Assembly: GCA_963377175.1 (NCBI GenBank)
Contig: CAUJNA010001857.1
Coordinates: 86,795-150,794 of the forward strand
Source of the DNA: Effrenium voratum
Lineage: Eukaryota > Sar > Dinophyceae > Suessiales > Symbiodiniaceae
Reading direction: 5' to 3'
Length of the DNA: 64,000 nucleotides
Part shown: positions 42,008 through 52,841 of the stretch, one piece after another
Numbering within the stretch: the stretch's first letter is position 1
Layout of the letters: every line of letters starts with the position of its first letter
The notes under the pieces: generated by a model
Told to the model about the DNA's origin: nothing
Seen by the model: the letters and a program-made list of their open reading frames with translations, nothing else
Databases searched by the model: none
Translations under genes and position numbers: made by a program

Positions 42008-43882
42008 TTAATTGTCATCAGGTGCAGCAGCTCTTGGTGCAGGTTCACGAGCGAGGACACCTGTGGGTGGTTTCGCATCGGTAGGCCATGCGAGTCCAAC
42101 GATCTGGCTTGCTTCTGGAATCACCATCCAACACTTGCCCGACACATAGTGGATGACGTCAGGACGTTCACTGGAACCCAAGGCCTCAATGCAAGCTTGC
42201 TCTCCTCCCGAACGAATCGGCTGACAGGTACCGACAGCGCGCCCAAACAGCAGCAATTGGGCCATGTTGAAAGACATACTCCAGTTCTGGCTCATCGTGC
42301 GGGCAATTTCTTCAGCATCATAGTCGGCGTGTCCAGTGATCTTCCAACCTTGGGCGTAAAAGGCTGGGCACTCCGAGGAGTGCTGCCGGGAAGGATGTAT
42401 CTGTCGGCTTCGCAGTATGCCTCTGGTGCCGCCGACACTGGAAGCGTGAGTCCAGAGCAGCATGGGCCGCGTCTTCGTTGGTTCTTTGAGCCGAACTGTG
42501 GCGCCAAGGTAGGGGATGTTCAGCATGAACCAGTGTGGAGTGATCTTGGAGTAGTGATGTTCCGGGTTGACCTTGGTATAGTTCAGGGTGGAGTGCTGAG
42601 ACGGTATGCCTGCTGCATTCAGGGTAGCGGCCACATAGTCCATCTGCTCCTGATTGACCGGGATCCCGTCGCGGATGTACGGCGAGGCGAGCACCTGAAG
42701 TTCGTTCCTCCACGGGTCGGACTCCGGGTTGGGAAGCAGGATCAGCGGTGGGTGCGCCTGCGGATTGGGGCGCAGCTGCATGCTTCTCGAGGATGACTCC
42801 ACAGCTGGATGAGCACCTGTGGCCTTTGAGGCTGGAGCCGATGGGACACTGCTTCTGCTGCGCGGAAGCGGGGATCGGTTGCTTCTCGGCCGCCGGGATG
42901 AAGCTTTAGTTGCCGTAGGTACTCGGGATGAGGATCTAGCTGCTGTAGGCGCCGACGCGGCGAGAGCCGGCGCTGCCGTGGTTGAATTATCCGATTTTGC
43001 GTCCCTTCGGGAGATCGGTGGTGGCGTCCTGGAGCGAGCTCGACCTCGACGCTGTGGAGGCACTGACTTGGAGTAGGGGGATGCGTTGTGAGAACGTGAC
43101 CGTTCTCCCTGCGTTGTGTGGCGTGATCTTGCTGGTGGGTTGGTCGGTGGTAGCATCTGACCTGATGGAGTTGCCGTAGGGGTCGGTGCTATAGGGGTCG
43201 GTGCTGTGGTCTGAGATGGACATGCTGTGGTTGGAGCCGTTGGGGTAGTCGGCGTCATTGGAGTCATTGGAGTCATCGGGGTTGCTGGGCACGCCTTCAC
43301 CAGGATTTGCGGCAGTGGGCCAGCAACTGATGCAGGCCAGACAGGCAAGGTAGGGATCGATGCCGAGGCGTCACCGGGAGCAAGCGCTGGAACCAAAGGT
43401 TTAGTAGCCCTTGAGGTACTAGACAACGCGCCAGAGATGCTGGAGGTTGGTGTCACAAGCGCACTCCTGCTTGGTGATGCTGTCTGGTTCACCGGCGATC
43501 TAGGCGGCGTAGGGCCCGCAGTGTTCCTGGATGCCTTGGTCATGGGGCCTGCTGAGTTCGACATCGGGCCTGCGTTGGGCAGTGGCATCTGTTGCCTGCA
43601 ATTGCGAGCCAAGAACCAACTGACAGCGTCATGGATTCATGCCGGATATGTCAGGTAGTCTGGCAGTAGGTCAACTGGGGAAGTCAACCATGAAATAATC
43701 TGGGGTGCTGAAACGTCCGGGACATGTCCAAGCCTGTGGTGAAGGGTCAACGGGAAAATTCCAGATTCGCGAGCGACAAGGTCCGGTGGTTGTCTGAAGA
43801 AGGTGTCGGTACATGGGTCATAACAGGCGCCCGCAAAGGGGATCAAGACACTGACCGAAGCCCGGACGCAGTGCCTAAACAC
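42008..43882 (-). CDS. Retroelement ORF1: Pro/Ser/Thr-rich protein with structured C-terminal domain
   Basis: The 534-codon frame from 43612 is Pro/Ser/Thr/Arg-rich for about 290 residues (SQTTAPTPIAPTPTATPSGQ), then becomes globular: DPWRNELQVLASPYIRDGIP, NPEHHYSKITPHWFMLNIPY and MSFNMAQLLLFGRAVGTCQ. The frame is also open upstream to 43882, at the inner edge of the terminal repeat, apart from one in-frame TGA at about 43637-43639; the 81 codons before it (GACYDPCTDTFFRQPPDLVA) look like real protein. No family recognised. Confidence 0.5.
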
Positions 43883-44133
43883 ACTTGATATGAGACGGCG
43901 AAACTGACAATACGCACCCCCATGCAGGCACAGGCTGTTTGAAGGTCTCCGGCAGGGCCATGGAGTTTCGGCACCGAGGAAGTCTAGACATCTTTCGCTA
44001 ACGCACTCTCCTCTTCCGGACCGCCAGCAGTGCGTTAGTTACTCCATGCTAGATCGTCCAAGGCGGTGGCGGCCGACTCCAAAAATAGACACAACCGCAG
44101 AACCCCTTAGGAAAAGGGGGGCCACACACACAC
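43879..44133 (-). repeat. Terminal direct repeat, 5' copy of the retroelement
   Basis: Partner of 35724-35978 at an offset of 8155 bp. It carries the same stem (43998-44007 with 44029-44038). Its outer edge runs into a (CA)n tract at 44123-44141. On the transcribed strand it is upstream of all ORFs, so the element promoter should lie here. Confidence 0.9.
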
Positions 44134-44205
44134 ACACACACCGGCAACAGGGAATTCCTGGCGTTGGCCGACTCTTGAAGCGGGGCCCACTTCAGCTCGG
44201 CCGCT

Positions 44206-44802
44206 GGCTTTCTCTCTCCGACTCTGCTTGAGCTTTTCGTCGGATCTCTTTGTCCTGCAAGCAAAGTGCTCGAGTGTGACGCAATGACTCCATGACTCCT
44301 CCATTTGTTTGAGGAGGAAGTCCGCATTTTCTCGCCTCCGCCATGCATGTTCCCACTCAGACTGGAAACTCCACCATCTCCACCCCAAAATCCAAACGGC
44401 CATGTTTCGGCTCAAAGCTCTGGCCAAAAAAACGAATCCACCAAACGCCATCCAAGCAGCAGCCGGGCCACACGCTGACGCCGCTGCTCGATTTCCTGCG
44501 GAAAGCTGGAATGCTCCCGGTCTGGTTCTTGCGAAAAGCGTCCCCCTCGTTCTGCTTTGCTCTCTGTTCATCTCTTTTTGCCATCTCTTTTCTGAAAACT
44601 TGGTGCCATCCCCCTCTCCTCTTGCTTCTGCCTCATCTTCGCCTCATCGGCCCGCCGGTTGATCGCCTAAAGCGCGCGCCACGGGCGATCAGGAAACGAC
44701 ATCTTCGCGTCTTCTCCAGCCGCACCTTCACAGCTCGCTGCTCCAGCTCCTTGATGTGCATCGCCAAGCGCTGGTCCAGGCACTCCTTGACATTGTCGCA
44801 CC
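44206..44802 (-). CDS. Coiled-coil protein exons, upstream part
   Basis: Exons on the minus strand: about 44802-44714 (NVKECLDQRLAMHIKELEQR), 44666-44619 (16 codons, AINRRADEAKMRQKQE), 44495 to about 44460 (EIEQRRQRVAR), 44361-44299 (21 codons, SEWEHAWRRRENADFLLKQM) and 44254 to about 44206 (DKEIRRKAQAESERESQ). They predict a long charged coiled coil. The intron 44298-44255 would be 44 bp with a GA donor. No family recognised. The retroelement begins about 70 bp downstream. Confidence 0.5.
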
Positions 44803-45155
44803 TCGGACCAATGATCTATATCACCATGTAGCCCTCTCTAAGACTCGTTTGCCGTGTTTCCGACTTCCAAGGTACTGCCGGCTTTGAAAAGGCAAAGACA
44901 TCTGCAGAGTGACATTGGGATTGACCCCACTGCTTATGCATTCTGCCCTGTTGCCCATCTGCCCTTCGCTTCCCGCCTGGGTGACGACTCTGGCTCCGCC
45001 TGAAAGCCCTGCTTGCCTTTCATCGCCATGGTCGGCGGGGGCGACCTTAGACCGAGCCCAAATGACTGATCTGAGCGGTGCAGGGGTGCAGGCGTGCAGG
45101 CATGCAGGTGCTGAGAAAGATCGATAAAATCGACAAGATCCTGGCGCCCTGATGA

Positions 45156-45276
45156 GATGGCTGTGGGTCAAAACCAACGGTACCATTTTGGGGTTGGTGC
45201 ATCACCCATTTTAGTCTGGCGGGGATTGGTTTTTGTTCACTGGGGGTACGATTTGGATTTTGACCCATGGCCAAAT
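45156..45276. mobile_element. MITE, family B, reverse orientation
   Basis: GATGGCTGTGGGTCAAAACC to TTTTGACCCATGGCCAAAT, with TTTAGTCTGGCGGGGATTGG and GTTCACTGGGGGTACG inside. Confidence 0.8.
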
Positions 45277-45409
45277 CCTCGTTTTCCGATCAGTTGAGAT
45301 TTCAGCTGCCTGCCAACGCCGCCAAACAAGGAAAAAAGGGAAGCAGACTCCTTGCCACTGAGCTGGCCGGCAAGAATCAAAGCCGGAAACCGGCACGATC
45401 AGAAGACTT

Positions 45410-45780
45410 TCCTTTTAGTTGAGATGTCTTGGCTGGTGTCTTCTCTAACTTGAACTTGTTCCAGTTCACTCAATCCCTGAAATGCGTTCCCGGGCAAGAC
45501 GTTCTCTTTGAGAGCCAATGTTCTTGTGGACATGGGACTTGTTTCGGATTCCTGTGCGACCCCATCGGGAGGGCTCAATAGCAGCCAGCCGCCCGGGAAC
45601 GGGGAGCGCGAACTGTCGGCTTCAAAATCGTTCTTCGGGATGCCAAGCTTTACTTCGGGGTGCAAAACGGGCAAGCTGAAAACTGGGGGGAAGTTGGAGG
45701 AAAGCAGCATAGGCATCCACGCTTGGGGAATCTTAGGTGTGATATCCACAATGCATGTTCGATAGCGACCGAATCGAGCA
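45410..45780 (-). CDS. Unrecognised exon or exons, about 120 codons
   Basis: A minus frame with strong protein character: RYRTCIVDITPKIPQAWMPM, VLHPEVKLGIPKNDFEAD and LENVL-like residues before QGLSELEQVQVREDTSQD. It may contain hidden introns. No family recognised. Confidence 0.4.
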
Positions 45781-46655
45781 AATCGCTGACTCCCGACTTC
45801 CTCGGCGCCGCACGCCGGCACGTCTTGTTGCAGATGCCTCATGGCGGCAAAAAGATGCCCCGTGTCAAGGGTGGTTTTGGTGTGTTGTTGTTTGTTGGGG
45901 GGTTCTTTTGTTGGGGGGGTTCTTTTTGTTGGCGGGTTCTTTGTTTTCTTGGGTCTTTTCTTGGGGGCGTTGTTTTGGCGTGTTGCTTCTTGGGGTCATG
46001 AAACCGCCAACCGCTTTTGCGGCTCCGACTCTTCAAAACTTCAGGGCCTCGAGGCTCCGACGGCCTCGCTGTCGCTGGCTCTGTCGGCCTCCCCGCGCAA
46101 GACGCGGGGCGGAAAGGCGTCGGCGTGCGCCTGGGGCACAGCACGCGCCGGGCGAAACTCCGAAGGCGTTGCTCGTCTTGCCGGTGCCAGCAGGGAATGA
46201 GTTGGAATGACCCGTATAAACCATCCTGGTGGTTTCCTTGAAGGGAATCTCTGGGCTCATTCCCACATTCCCTACTGAGCGCCAGCGAGTTGTTCTCTTT
46301 CGCTGGATGGGTCTGAGCCAGCTGAATTCAAGCACTGGACTGTGCCACTCCCCGATTTTGTGACTTGCCTTGCCTCTTGTCCTGCGATTCACACCGCGAT
46401 GAGCATCCCTTGGAATCCGTGGCTTCGCTTCAATCACCAGCTTGCGGAAAAAAGAAGAAGAAAAAAACTGTCAAACAAAAAAATGTCAAACTGAGCTCCG
46501 GTCCCTTGGGGGAACCACACGTGGCGTTTCCTTCTTCTTGGACCTGCAGCTTCCGCGTTCCAGCCCAACGCACTTGGCTTTTCCTTCGGCCGGGCGCCCG
46601 GCGCCTTTTCTTTCGGCCTGGGGCGCCGCCAGTAGCTGCCTGCGACGAGCCACAG

Positions 46656-46754
46656 CTACTTTTGAAGAAATAGATGGCCCTGGTAGATGAGTAAACCACC
46701 TGGTAAACCAGGGTGTTCTATTATTTTGCCAAAACAACCCAAACGACACCTATA
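46656..46754. mobile_element. MITE, family C, diverged
   Basis: CTACTTTTGAAGAAATAGAT, GATGGCCCTGG and CCTGGTAAACCAGGGTG then CAACCCAAACGACACCTATA. The right end keeps the family sequence; the left end is damaged. Confidence 0.7.
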
Positions 46755-46903
46755 TTCTCCAGCACCTCTCGCTCAAACAAAAGTTTGATCCATCTACCCT
46801 TGAGCTCCCAAGTGCCTCACTGGGCCCACAGGCCTCTCTTCGGCGCCCGTGGCAAAGACACTCCCGGCACCTCGCCTGAGCTCCAAATCTGAAATGTCCA
46901 GGG

Positions 46904-47001
46904 GTCCATAACCTATCACTCCATTTTGGGGCGGATGAACACCCATGTACCATCAATTTTCATGTTCGCCAGGGGTACAGGGTTTTGACCCACAGCCAAA
47001 T
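46904..47001. mobile_element. MITE, family B'
   Basis: GGTCCATAACCTATCACTCC, GGGGCGGATGAACACCCATG and GGTTTTGACCCACAGCCAAA match the copy at 9640. Left end partly degraded. Confidence 0.7.
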
Positions 47002-47209
47002 CCCAAAACCCGAAAAAGTTGAAATCGCGGCTTTCAGCCCCAACCTTCCGATTTGTGGCTCCCAAGTTCATTTTTCACCCCAGCCTGCTTCAGCATCCTC
47101 GGCCGGCACCCACGCTTCGGGCGCAGGCTCCCTTGGCGCAGCTAGCTGATCACTTTCAAACAAACCGGAAAAGGCGACTATGAGAGTGGTGGGGTTTGGC
47201 TTGCGTACC

Positions 47210-47266
47210 GCCTAGAAGCCTAGAAGCCTAGAAGCCTAGAAGCCTAGAAGCCTAGAAGCCTAGAAG
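47210..47266. repeat. Tandem (GCCTAGAA)n, 7 copies
   Basis: Seven exact 8-bp units. The unit contains CTAG, and the array overlaps the end of the ORF to its right. Confidence 0.95.
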
Positions 47267-47596
47267 CGGCAAGCAGCCTTCATCCGCAGGGAACGAGTCC
47301 CTGGCCTTGCCGAAGGCTCTCCCATAATGGTCTGCCTGAGCTTCACGTGTTTGTTGCTTTTTCAACACATTCAAACTGAGGAGCGGGCACAACCTCTGGC
47401 GAGAACCTGATTCAACTGCAGCTTCCGCTCTGCAAATGCAAATGACCTCCCAAGTCGCCAACAGAAAGCGTCCCTCACGCTCCCTTGCAATCAGCTTGCC
47501 CATGCTGAATTCCAAGGACATTGGCCTGGCAAAAGTGCCGATTGCCCATTCTTGGTGCCGTGAGAAAAAGCGAAACAAAACGTGTGCCGAAGGCAT
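47267..47596 (-). CDS. Unrecognised ORF, about 110 codons
   Basis: Minus frame beginning MPSAHVLFRFFSRHQEWAIG and containing MSLEFSMGKLIAREREGRFL and KKQQTREAQADHYGRAFGKA. It reads like protein throughout, but exon borders and family are unknown; it runs into the 8-bp tandem array. Confidence 0.35.
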
Positions 47597-48789
47597 GACT
47601 CAATGGTACAGAGCCCACGATCATGATCAAGTATGCACTATTGTGCGAAGTGGGTGGTGCCTAACCAACCATGCCGCTACACGCCTGAAGCAAAGAAACC
47701 TGCAAAGAAATCGCTAGGCAAGTCGAGACAGCTGATAAATCCTGGCTTGCAAATAAACTACAAATAACCTGCGCTGCGAGGTGCCTTCAAAGGTGAAATC
47801 TATAAGTCCCTGGTGCTAGCATGCGCCATTGGTTCCTCAGCCTCTCGGCACTCTTGCCTCGTTGGGGCGGACTTTTTCGCATGCCTTAAATGCACAGCAA
47901 TAACAAAAGAAGGAAACAAAACAACAAAAAACAAACAAAACAAAAAACAAGAGCCATCTAATGGCATCTTTGATTTTTCGAGCGAGCATAAATTCCCTCC
48001 TTTTCTTCACATCTCATGAATCAAGAGCTTGAATGTCCCTCTGACTCGCGATCCGATGGCCTGCCCTGCGACATGACCTCCCCAATCTGATGAACCTCGG
48101 GCTGCCCGGCACTGGAAAATTTGCCCCCTGGATTTGTCAAAAAACAAACATCCAATCAGGTCCAAACTGCTTGATTCCCTGCAAAAGAGAGACACAGTGA
48201 CACATAATCGGGAAAAGGAAAAATAAAAAATAAAAATCAACAAAAAATGAAGAAGAAAAAAAGGTCTGCTGCGGTAGGCTCACATGTATCGCTGACTGCG
48301 CGGCCAGCACGCGCAGTCCAGCGGAGAGGTGGTCCTTGCACCCGTAGAAAACCAGCTCTGACAGGTTTGGGTGCGCCTTGTTTTCGGGGCCCCGAAAATG
48401 GCCTCGGTGTTGCTTTTGGTTTCCCTTTCAAACCACAAGGCCATATCAGTTTCACAGTTAGCCTGGAACGATCTATAGCAATTTGTCCTGATCAAGTGAT
48501 CAGGAGTACAGGGTCCTGTTTGCCCCTTTTTGCAGCCTGTGACACTAGTCTTAACACAAGCTTTTCCAAGATGCCTTCTTACACAGTGGCTGCCTTCGAC
48601 AACTTAGAAGTAATTAAGTCACAATCGAAACCTTGGTCCACGCAGAACCACGCAAAGAATTCTACGGGATATCCACACCCATTTGAGGTTGGGACTGTCC
48701 CTTACTAACAACCAGAAGCTCACTGGTAGGATCTCTCGAGAACTTCTTCGGGGAGAGTCACTGTGCACCTCAGATTCCTTCTGGATTAT

Positions 48790-49163
48790 CTAAAAGGGCT
48801 CCACCACCCAAACCGAAGCCACCTCTGGGACCAAACAAAGGACACCTGCATGCTCAAGGGTATACATAGCGCACCCCCCAGACTTCAACCCAGACTTTAC
48901 TGGGAGAGCAAACCCTTGTAGTGGCCATGTATCCCATGAAACCTCTGGCAGCTTCAGTTTCGGGGGTGGTTCCGAAAGCATCTTAGATGATTTATTGACT
49001 CCAAAAATTGAAACGCCCCGAGGCCTTGGTCAATCTGCGAGAGAAGCAAAGAGCCGCCTGCGTGCAGCTTGCGCACTCCGGAGGCAAAGGCCATGTCCGA
49101 AGGCCCGGGTTCAAAAGGGGTGTCCCCCAAAAATTGTGTGACCTCCTCTTGGTTGTGGAACAC
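48790..49163 (-). CDS. Unrecognised exon pair
   Basis: Minus 49163-48985 reads NQEEVTQFLGDTPFEPGPSD and HAGGSLLLSQIDQGLGAFQF. Minus 48981-48790, in another frame, reads EPPPKLKLPEVSWDTWPLQG and YTLEHAGVLCLVPEVASVWV. Both look coding; a very short intron or a frameshift would have to lie near 48985. No family recognised. Confidence 0.4.
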
Positions 49164-49587
49164 AAACCAGAAATCAACCGTGTCACTCTTGTGGCTTTTG
49201 GATGCATCCTTTGGGAAACCCGGTTAAACTGCTGCAATTACGGATATCAACCGTTCATAGGGGGAAACCTCATCATGGTTGGTGTTCTGTTGGACTCTCT
49301 TTAAAGTCAAAAACAAAGACAAAAACCGGAAAGGAATTCTAAAAACATATACATATATAGTGACATGTGTAAATATATGTATATTTGTATATGTATCCAT
49401 TCATTGATTTCCGGGTGTGCCTTGTTTCAGCAACACTCAGTGTTGCTTTCTTCGGCTTCCCTTCACACTTGGGAGCTGTAGATCCCCCAGCAAAAGGTGT
49501 CACTTTCTGCTGGCTAAAAGGAAATTCGAGGAGACTCCAAAAAGATAAAGTCTAAAGATCCAACCCAATTGCAGTGCAGTGCTACAC

Positions 49588-49662
49588 CACCCCCAATTTT
49601 AGTGGATAACTGAATCGGATGTTCACTGGGAGCTCAGCGATTTGGGTTTTGGCCCATGGCCA
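49588..49662. mobile_element. MITE, family B, right half
   Basis: TTTTAGTGGATAACTGAATC, GGATGTTCACTGGGAGC and TTTTGGCCCATGGCCAGG. The left half is lost. It lies just downstream of the exon at 49825-49717. Confidence 0.55.
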
Positions 49663-49716
49663 GGTCCTCGCTTTCTTTGGCTCCCCTTTCAAAACCAACC
49701 CCAATACCCGGAGCGC

Positions 49717-49825
49717 CTTGGAGAAGTTGAAGTCCTCGGTGTGCGCCAGGTCCACCTCCAGAGGCGGCGCCTGCGACCTGACGCCGACGTGCCGCGGGTT
49801 TTCTTCGAGTGACATGGGCGGTCTC
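49717..49825 (-). CDS. Single well-defined exon, unrecognised
   Basis: Acceptor CCCCTAG/GAG and GC donor TCCAAG/GCGC bound 109 bp reading PPMSLEENPRHVGVRSQAPP and LEVDLAHTEDFNFSK. Strong protein character; probably joined to one of the other exons between 45 and 51 kb. Confidence 0.45.
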
Positions 49826-50277
49826 CTAGGGGACCTCAGTGGCTGGAGGGGGTTCAAAGCTGTTTTTTTCTTTCTGTTTTTTCTGTTTGGTTGTGCTTCT
49901 CGGATATTTTAGTGGACCCGGCAAAATGGAGCTTGGTTCTACCTTGGGCCTCCTTTTGAACCACAAACAAAAGGGTAGCTTCAGCAAAAATACATCTGGC
50001 TTGTTCTGTGATCTTCCTTTAAATGATACGACCAACAACAAAAAAGGTACCATCAAAAAAACCACAAAAGCATATGGCGGTGTTTTTCAAAACGGGGGGA
50101 CTCCTCCAAAGAGTTACAAAAAAGGGGTTGCCTGGAAGACCCTTCGAAATCGAAAACACCTTGACAGCATTTGACTCGCTTTGACCCCGTGTGTGACTCG
50201 TCAGTTCCACTGCAGCATGACGATGCAAAGGCCTGCTCACCGAAACGCGATACGCCCGGCAGAAGGAGTCCAGGAAG

Positions 50278-51127
50278 TCAAAATACCTCCGCACACGGAA
50301 GAGAGCAGGGAGCGGTGCATACAAGTATGAATCTCGGTTTTTGCGCAAGAGTCGCACAATTGACTTTGCGCTCAGCCAAAAAGACTTCGAAGAGAGATGC
50401 CAGCATGTCACAAAAGGGTGATGCGGCGCTCGGGCACGGTCCTACGATGTTGCTGCGATATCGATGCGCCACCTGGAAACGCGCCACACTTGCCGTGGAC
50501 ATGCCGACGGCATCGGCAGAAAAAAAGATCGCGGGCGCCGCCTGCCATCCGAAGCGGCAGAAGTGGGGCACGACGATCCCGTGCCTTTTCCTAGGCGCAC
50601 GGCTCTGGAAGGCATTGTGCTCCCACTCGGGCAGTTCTACGAGGACATGAATCGGCACACCCCTGGGTTCAAGGGGCACGGTTTCCTGTTTCAGGGGGGG
50701 TCACGCTTGCTCAAACTCGAGATACTGCGAGGCAGTCGTAACATGCCAAGCGCACTCCAGACAGGAGACGATGTAGCGGTCCAAAGTATCCCAGACCTGA
50801 ATGAGCACTCGAGGCAAAGCTGGCTATGCGTGACATGATTCTCTGCCATTGCCCGATCCAGGTGTCAGCTGACTCGGCCACCCCTTCTTGCCTCCCTCAG
50901 CGGAAGATCTTCTTCCGCAGAAGGCACACATCGCGCAAAGCGCCGCGCAGCATCCTGGGATTCACCACACACGCGACACGGACCCTTCGAAAAATCGTTC
51001 TCGAGGCCCTTGAAGTCTGCAAAGAGCTTGGTCGCTTCAGTCCACATTGCTGCCGGGCTGCTTCCACCAGCTTGTCCACATTGTAGACCGACATGCAGCG
51101 TTTCGGGCTGTCAACCGCTTCGTTCAA
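50278..51127 (-). CDS. Unrecognised coding-like region with frame changes
   Basis: Minus 51047-50865 reads ATKLFADFKGLENDFSKGPC and RVCGESQDAARRFARCVPSA; minus 50679-50480 reads RGVPIHVLVELPEWEHNAFQ and then RKRHGIVVPHFCRFGWQ. The segments are in different frames. Composition suggests a decayed mobile-element protein or missed introns. No family recognised. Confidence 0.3.
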
Positions 51128-51672
51128 TGAATGATTGTGAGGTGGCTTTGCTGGCTGTGAATCTTTGCTTTATTTCCCACACGTGATTGGGACGTTGTCT
51201 TTTGCATGCATGTTGCTTATGTATTGCTCGACGGTGCATCAAAGTTATGCTGCAGCTATACTCGTGTCGGGTTGCCGCTCTCTGCATGTTGATTCTTTGC
51301 CTGTGAAAGGGCACGTGGCGGTGGCAAGTGATTTACACGCCGCTTGACCTTCATATGAGGATCGACTCTACACAAAGGCTAGAGCTCCATTTCCTGTCTC
51401 TTCAAACGGCGTGCGGCCCTCACCTCGCTGCAAGCTCCTGACGGCTGACCGCAACACGGCCCGTCTGACCACAACGCGCAAGCTGCCCTTCCTGGCACAC
51501 CGACTTGCCAGTGCTGCAGCATTCCCCGCCTGCCGAGTATGGCATCCAACTCGAACAAAAACCAATTCACATGCACCCAGCGCGTGCCTACCCAATCCAC
51601 CGACGCGTCAATGCTGCCATACTGCCCGTTGACGCCAGAACCTCAGAACCACCCAGCAGAACCGGACACGAC

Positions 51673-51751
51673 GTGGCCGTGGCTCAAAAGCATGTACCAA
51701 AAAGACACCTTGCTAAATGGAAACTAACTCAGTAAACCCTGCGTCACCCAA
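51673..51751. mobile_element. MITE fragment, family A
   Basis: GTGGCCGTGGCTCAAAAGCA, TGCTAAATGGAAACTAACTC and GTAAACCCTGCGTCACCC. The right inverted end is not preserved. Confidence 0.5.
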
Positions 51752-52151
51752 GTTCTTCCTCTGTTTCGTCCATGGAAACACCGATCCATATGGGTCCAAA
51801 AAAACAAATTAACAGTATAATCTCCGTAACCCTAGGTTCTAAGGTGACAAAATTACACCTTGCTCAATAAAAAATCGGAGCCCAACACCCACGTCTCTCA
51901 ACCGACGGCAACCGACCGGCCGTTGCCAGGCGGCAGCTGCCCTTCTGGATGGCCTCCTCCACGCCCTGCGCGCGGAGTCCGTCGGGCAAAAAGTCGGCTT
52001 CTGTCGCCGTTTTTTTTTTTTTTTAGAAAGAACAGAAGATTTAGGGAAAACCAAAAAAAAAAACGAACAGAAGATTTAGGGGGGGGGAGAAAAAAAACAC
52101 GAACAGGGTACCCTGAACTAAGAATAGACACACCCAAGAGCTCGAAAAGGG

Positions 52152-52270
52152 AAGGGTGTGTGTGTGTGTGTTTTTTTTAAGGGACCCCCCCCAAAAAAAA
52201 ATGGTGGTTGTCCTTTTGGGTTCCTTTTAAACCAAGCCCTGAACAGGCTTGCCTTACAAAAGACACACCC
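52152..52270. mobile_element. MITE, family D
   Basis: AAGGGTGTGTGTGTGTGTG and ACAAAAGACACACCCA form the ends. Inside are a C(n)A(n) run, ATGGTGGTTGTCCTTTTGGG and TTCCTTTTAAACCAAGCCCT. Confidence 0.6.
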
Positions 52271-52841
52271 AACCAAGCGCGAGAGAACAGCACCAAGCGC
52301 ATGGCTGCACTCGGCACTCGCCTTGTGAGTACCGGGGGCCCACCACGAAATTTCAGAGGCGCAGGTCTCTTTGAAGAAGCTGCCACCTGCCCGTTTTCAG
52401 GGCGACGCCATGTTTCTTTCCTTCCTCGTGCAATCAAACCTGATGAGTACAAAACACGTGCATGGCGGAACGCTTGCTGGTTCTCAGCAGTGAATGAAAA
52501 ATGGAACAGTCTATGGTTTCTTTGAGGGAGTCCCCCCCCCCAAACGGTTCATTCCCAACACCCGGACATTTGCCTTGCCTGCGGCTGTGCACGAGCTCTC
52601 GGTGGTGCACTCACACCACGAATCCCCGTGCGCCACGCAGCCCTGGGCTCGTTCCATGGACAAACCAAGCTCAAATCAAGTCGACCCGGAAAAAAAACAA
52701 AAAGACCTGTCCTGCTAGGGGGCAACACCCCTCAAGACCCCCCCCCCAAAAAAAAAAGAAGCGATGAAACCGCCCAAAAAACCTTCAACTGTGCGGTCGT
52801 TTTCTTTTTCCGGGGTCAGCAAAACATGACCGGATCTTGGC

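Larger units (their letters stand above)
35724..44133 (-). mobile_element. Penelope-like retroelement with direct terminal repeats and several ORFs
   Basis: An 8.4-kb unit bounded by 255-bp direct repeats (35724-35978 and 43879-44133). All internal ORFs read on the minus strand, in order: ORF1 (43882-42008), a short Pro-rich ORF (41534-41250), ORF2 (41163-40399), GIY-YIG-like ORF (40050-39145), RT (about 38470-37214), membrane ORF (37205-36915) and Myb-like ORF (36869-36157). The RT has Penelope-type motifs (DLVGFFNSAP, then Q..G.AIGS.LSPVL). Terminal direct repeats of this kind (pLTRs) are known for Penelope-like elements; there is no protease, RNase H or integrase, and no LTR primer site was seen. 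A GIY-YIG domain before the RT, not after it, recalls the permuted Penelope clades reported from algae and protists, as I remember them. Both outer edges touch CA/TG microsatellite. Frame changes in the RT show this copy is probably dead. Confidence 0.75.

Noticed and set aside
35724..44133. LTR retrotransposon or retrovirus-like element
   Set aside because: No protease, RNase H or integrase, no primer site seen, and RT motif B is of Penelope type.
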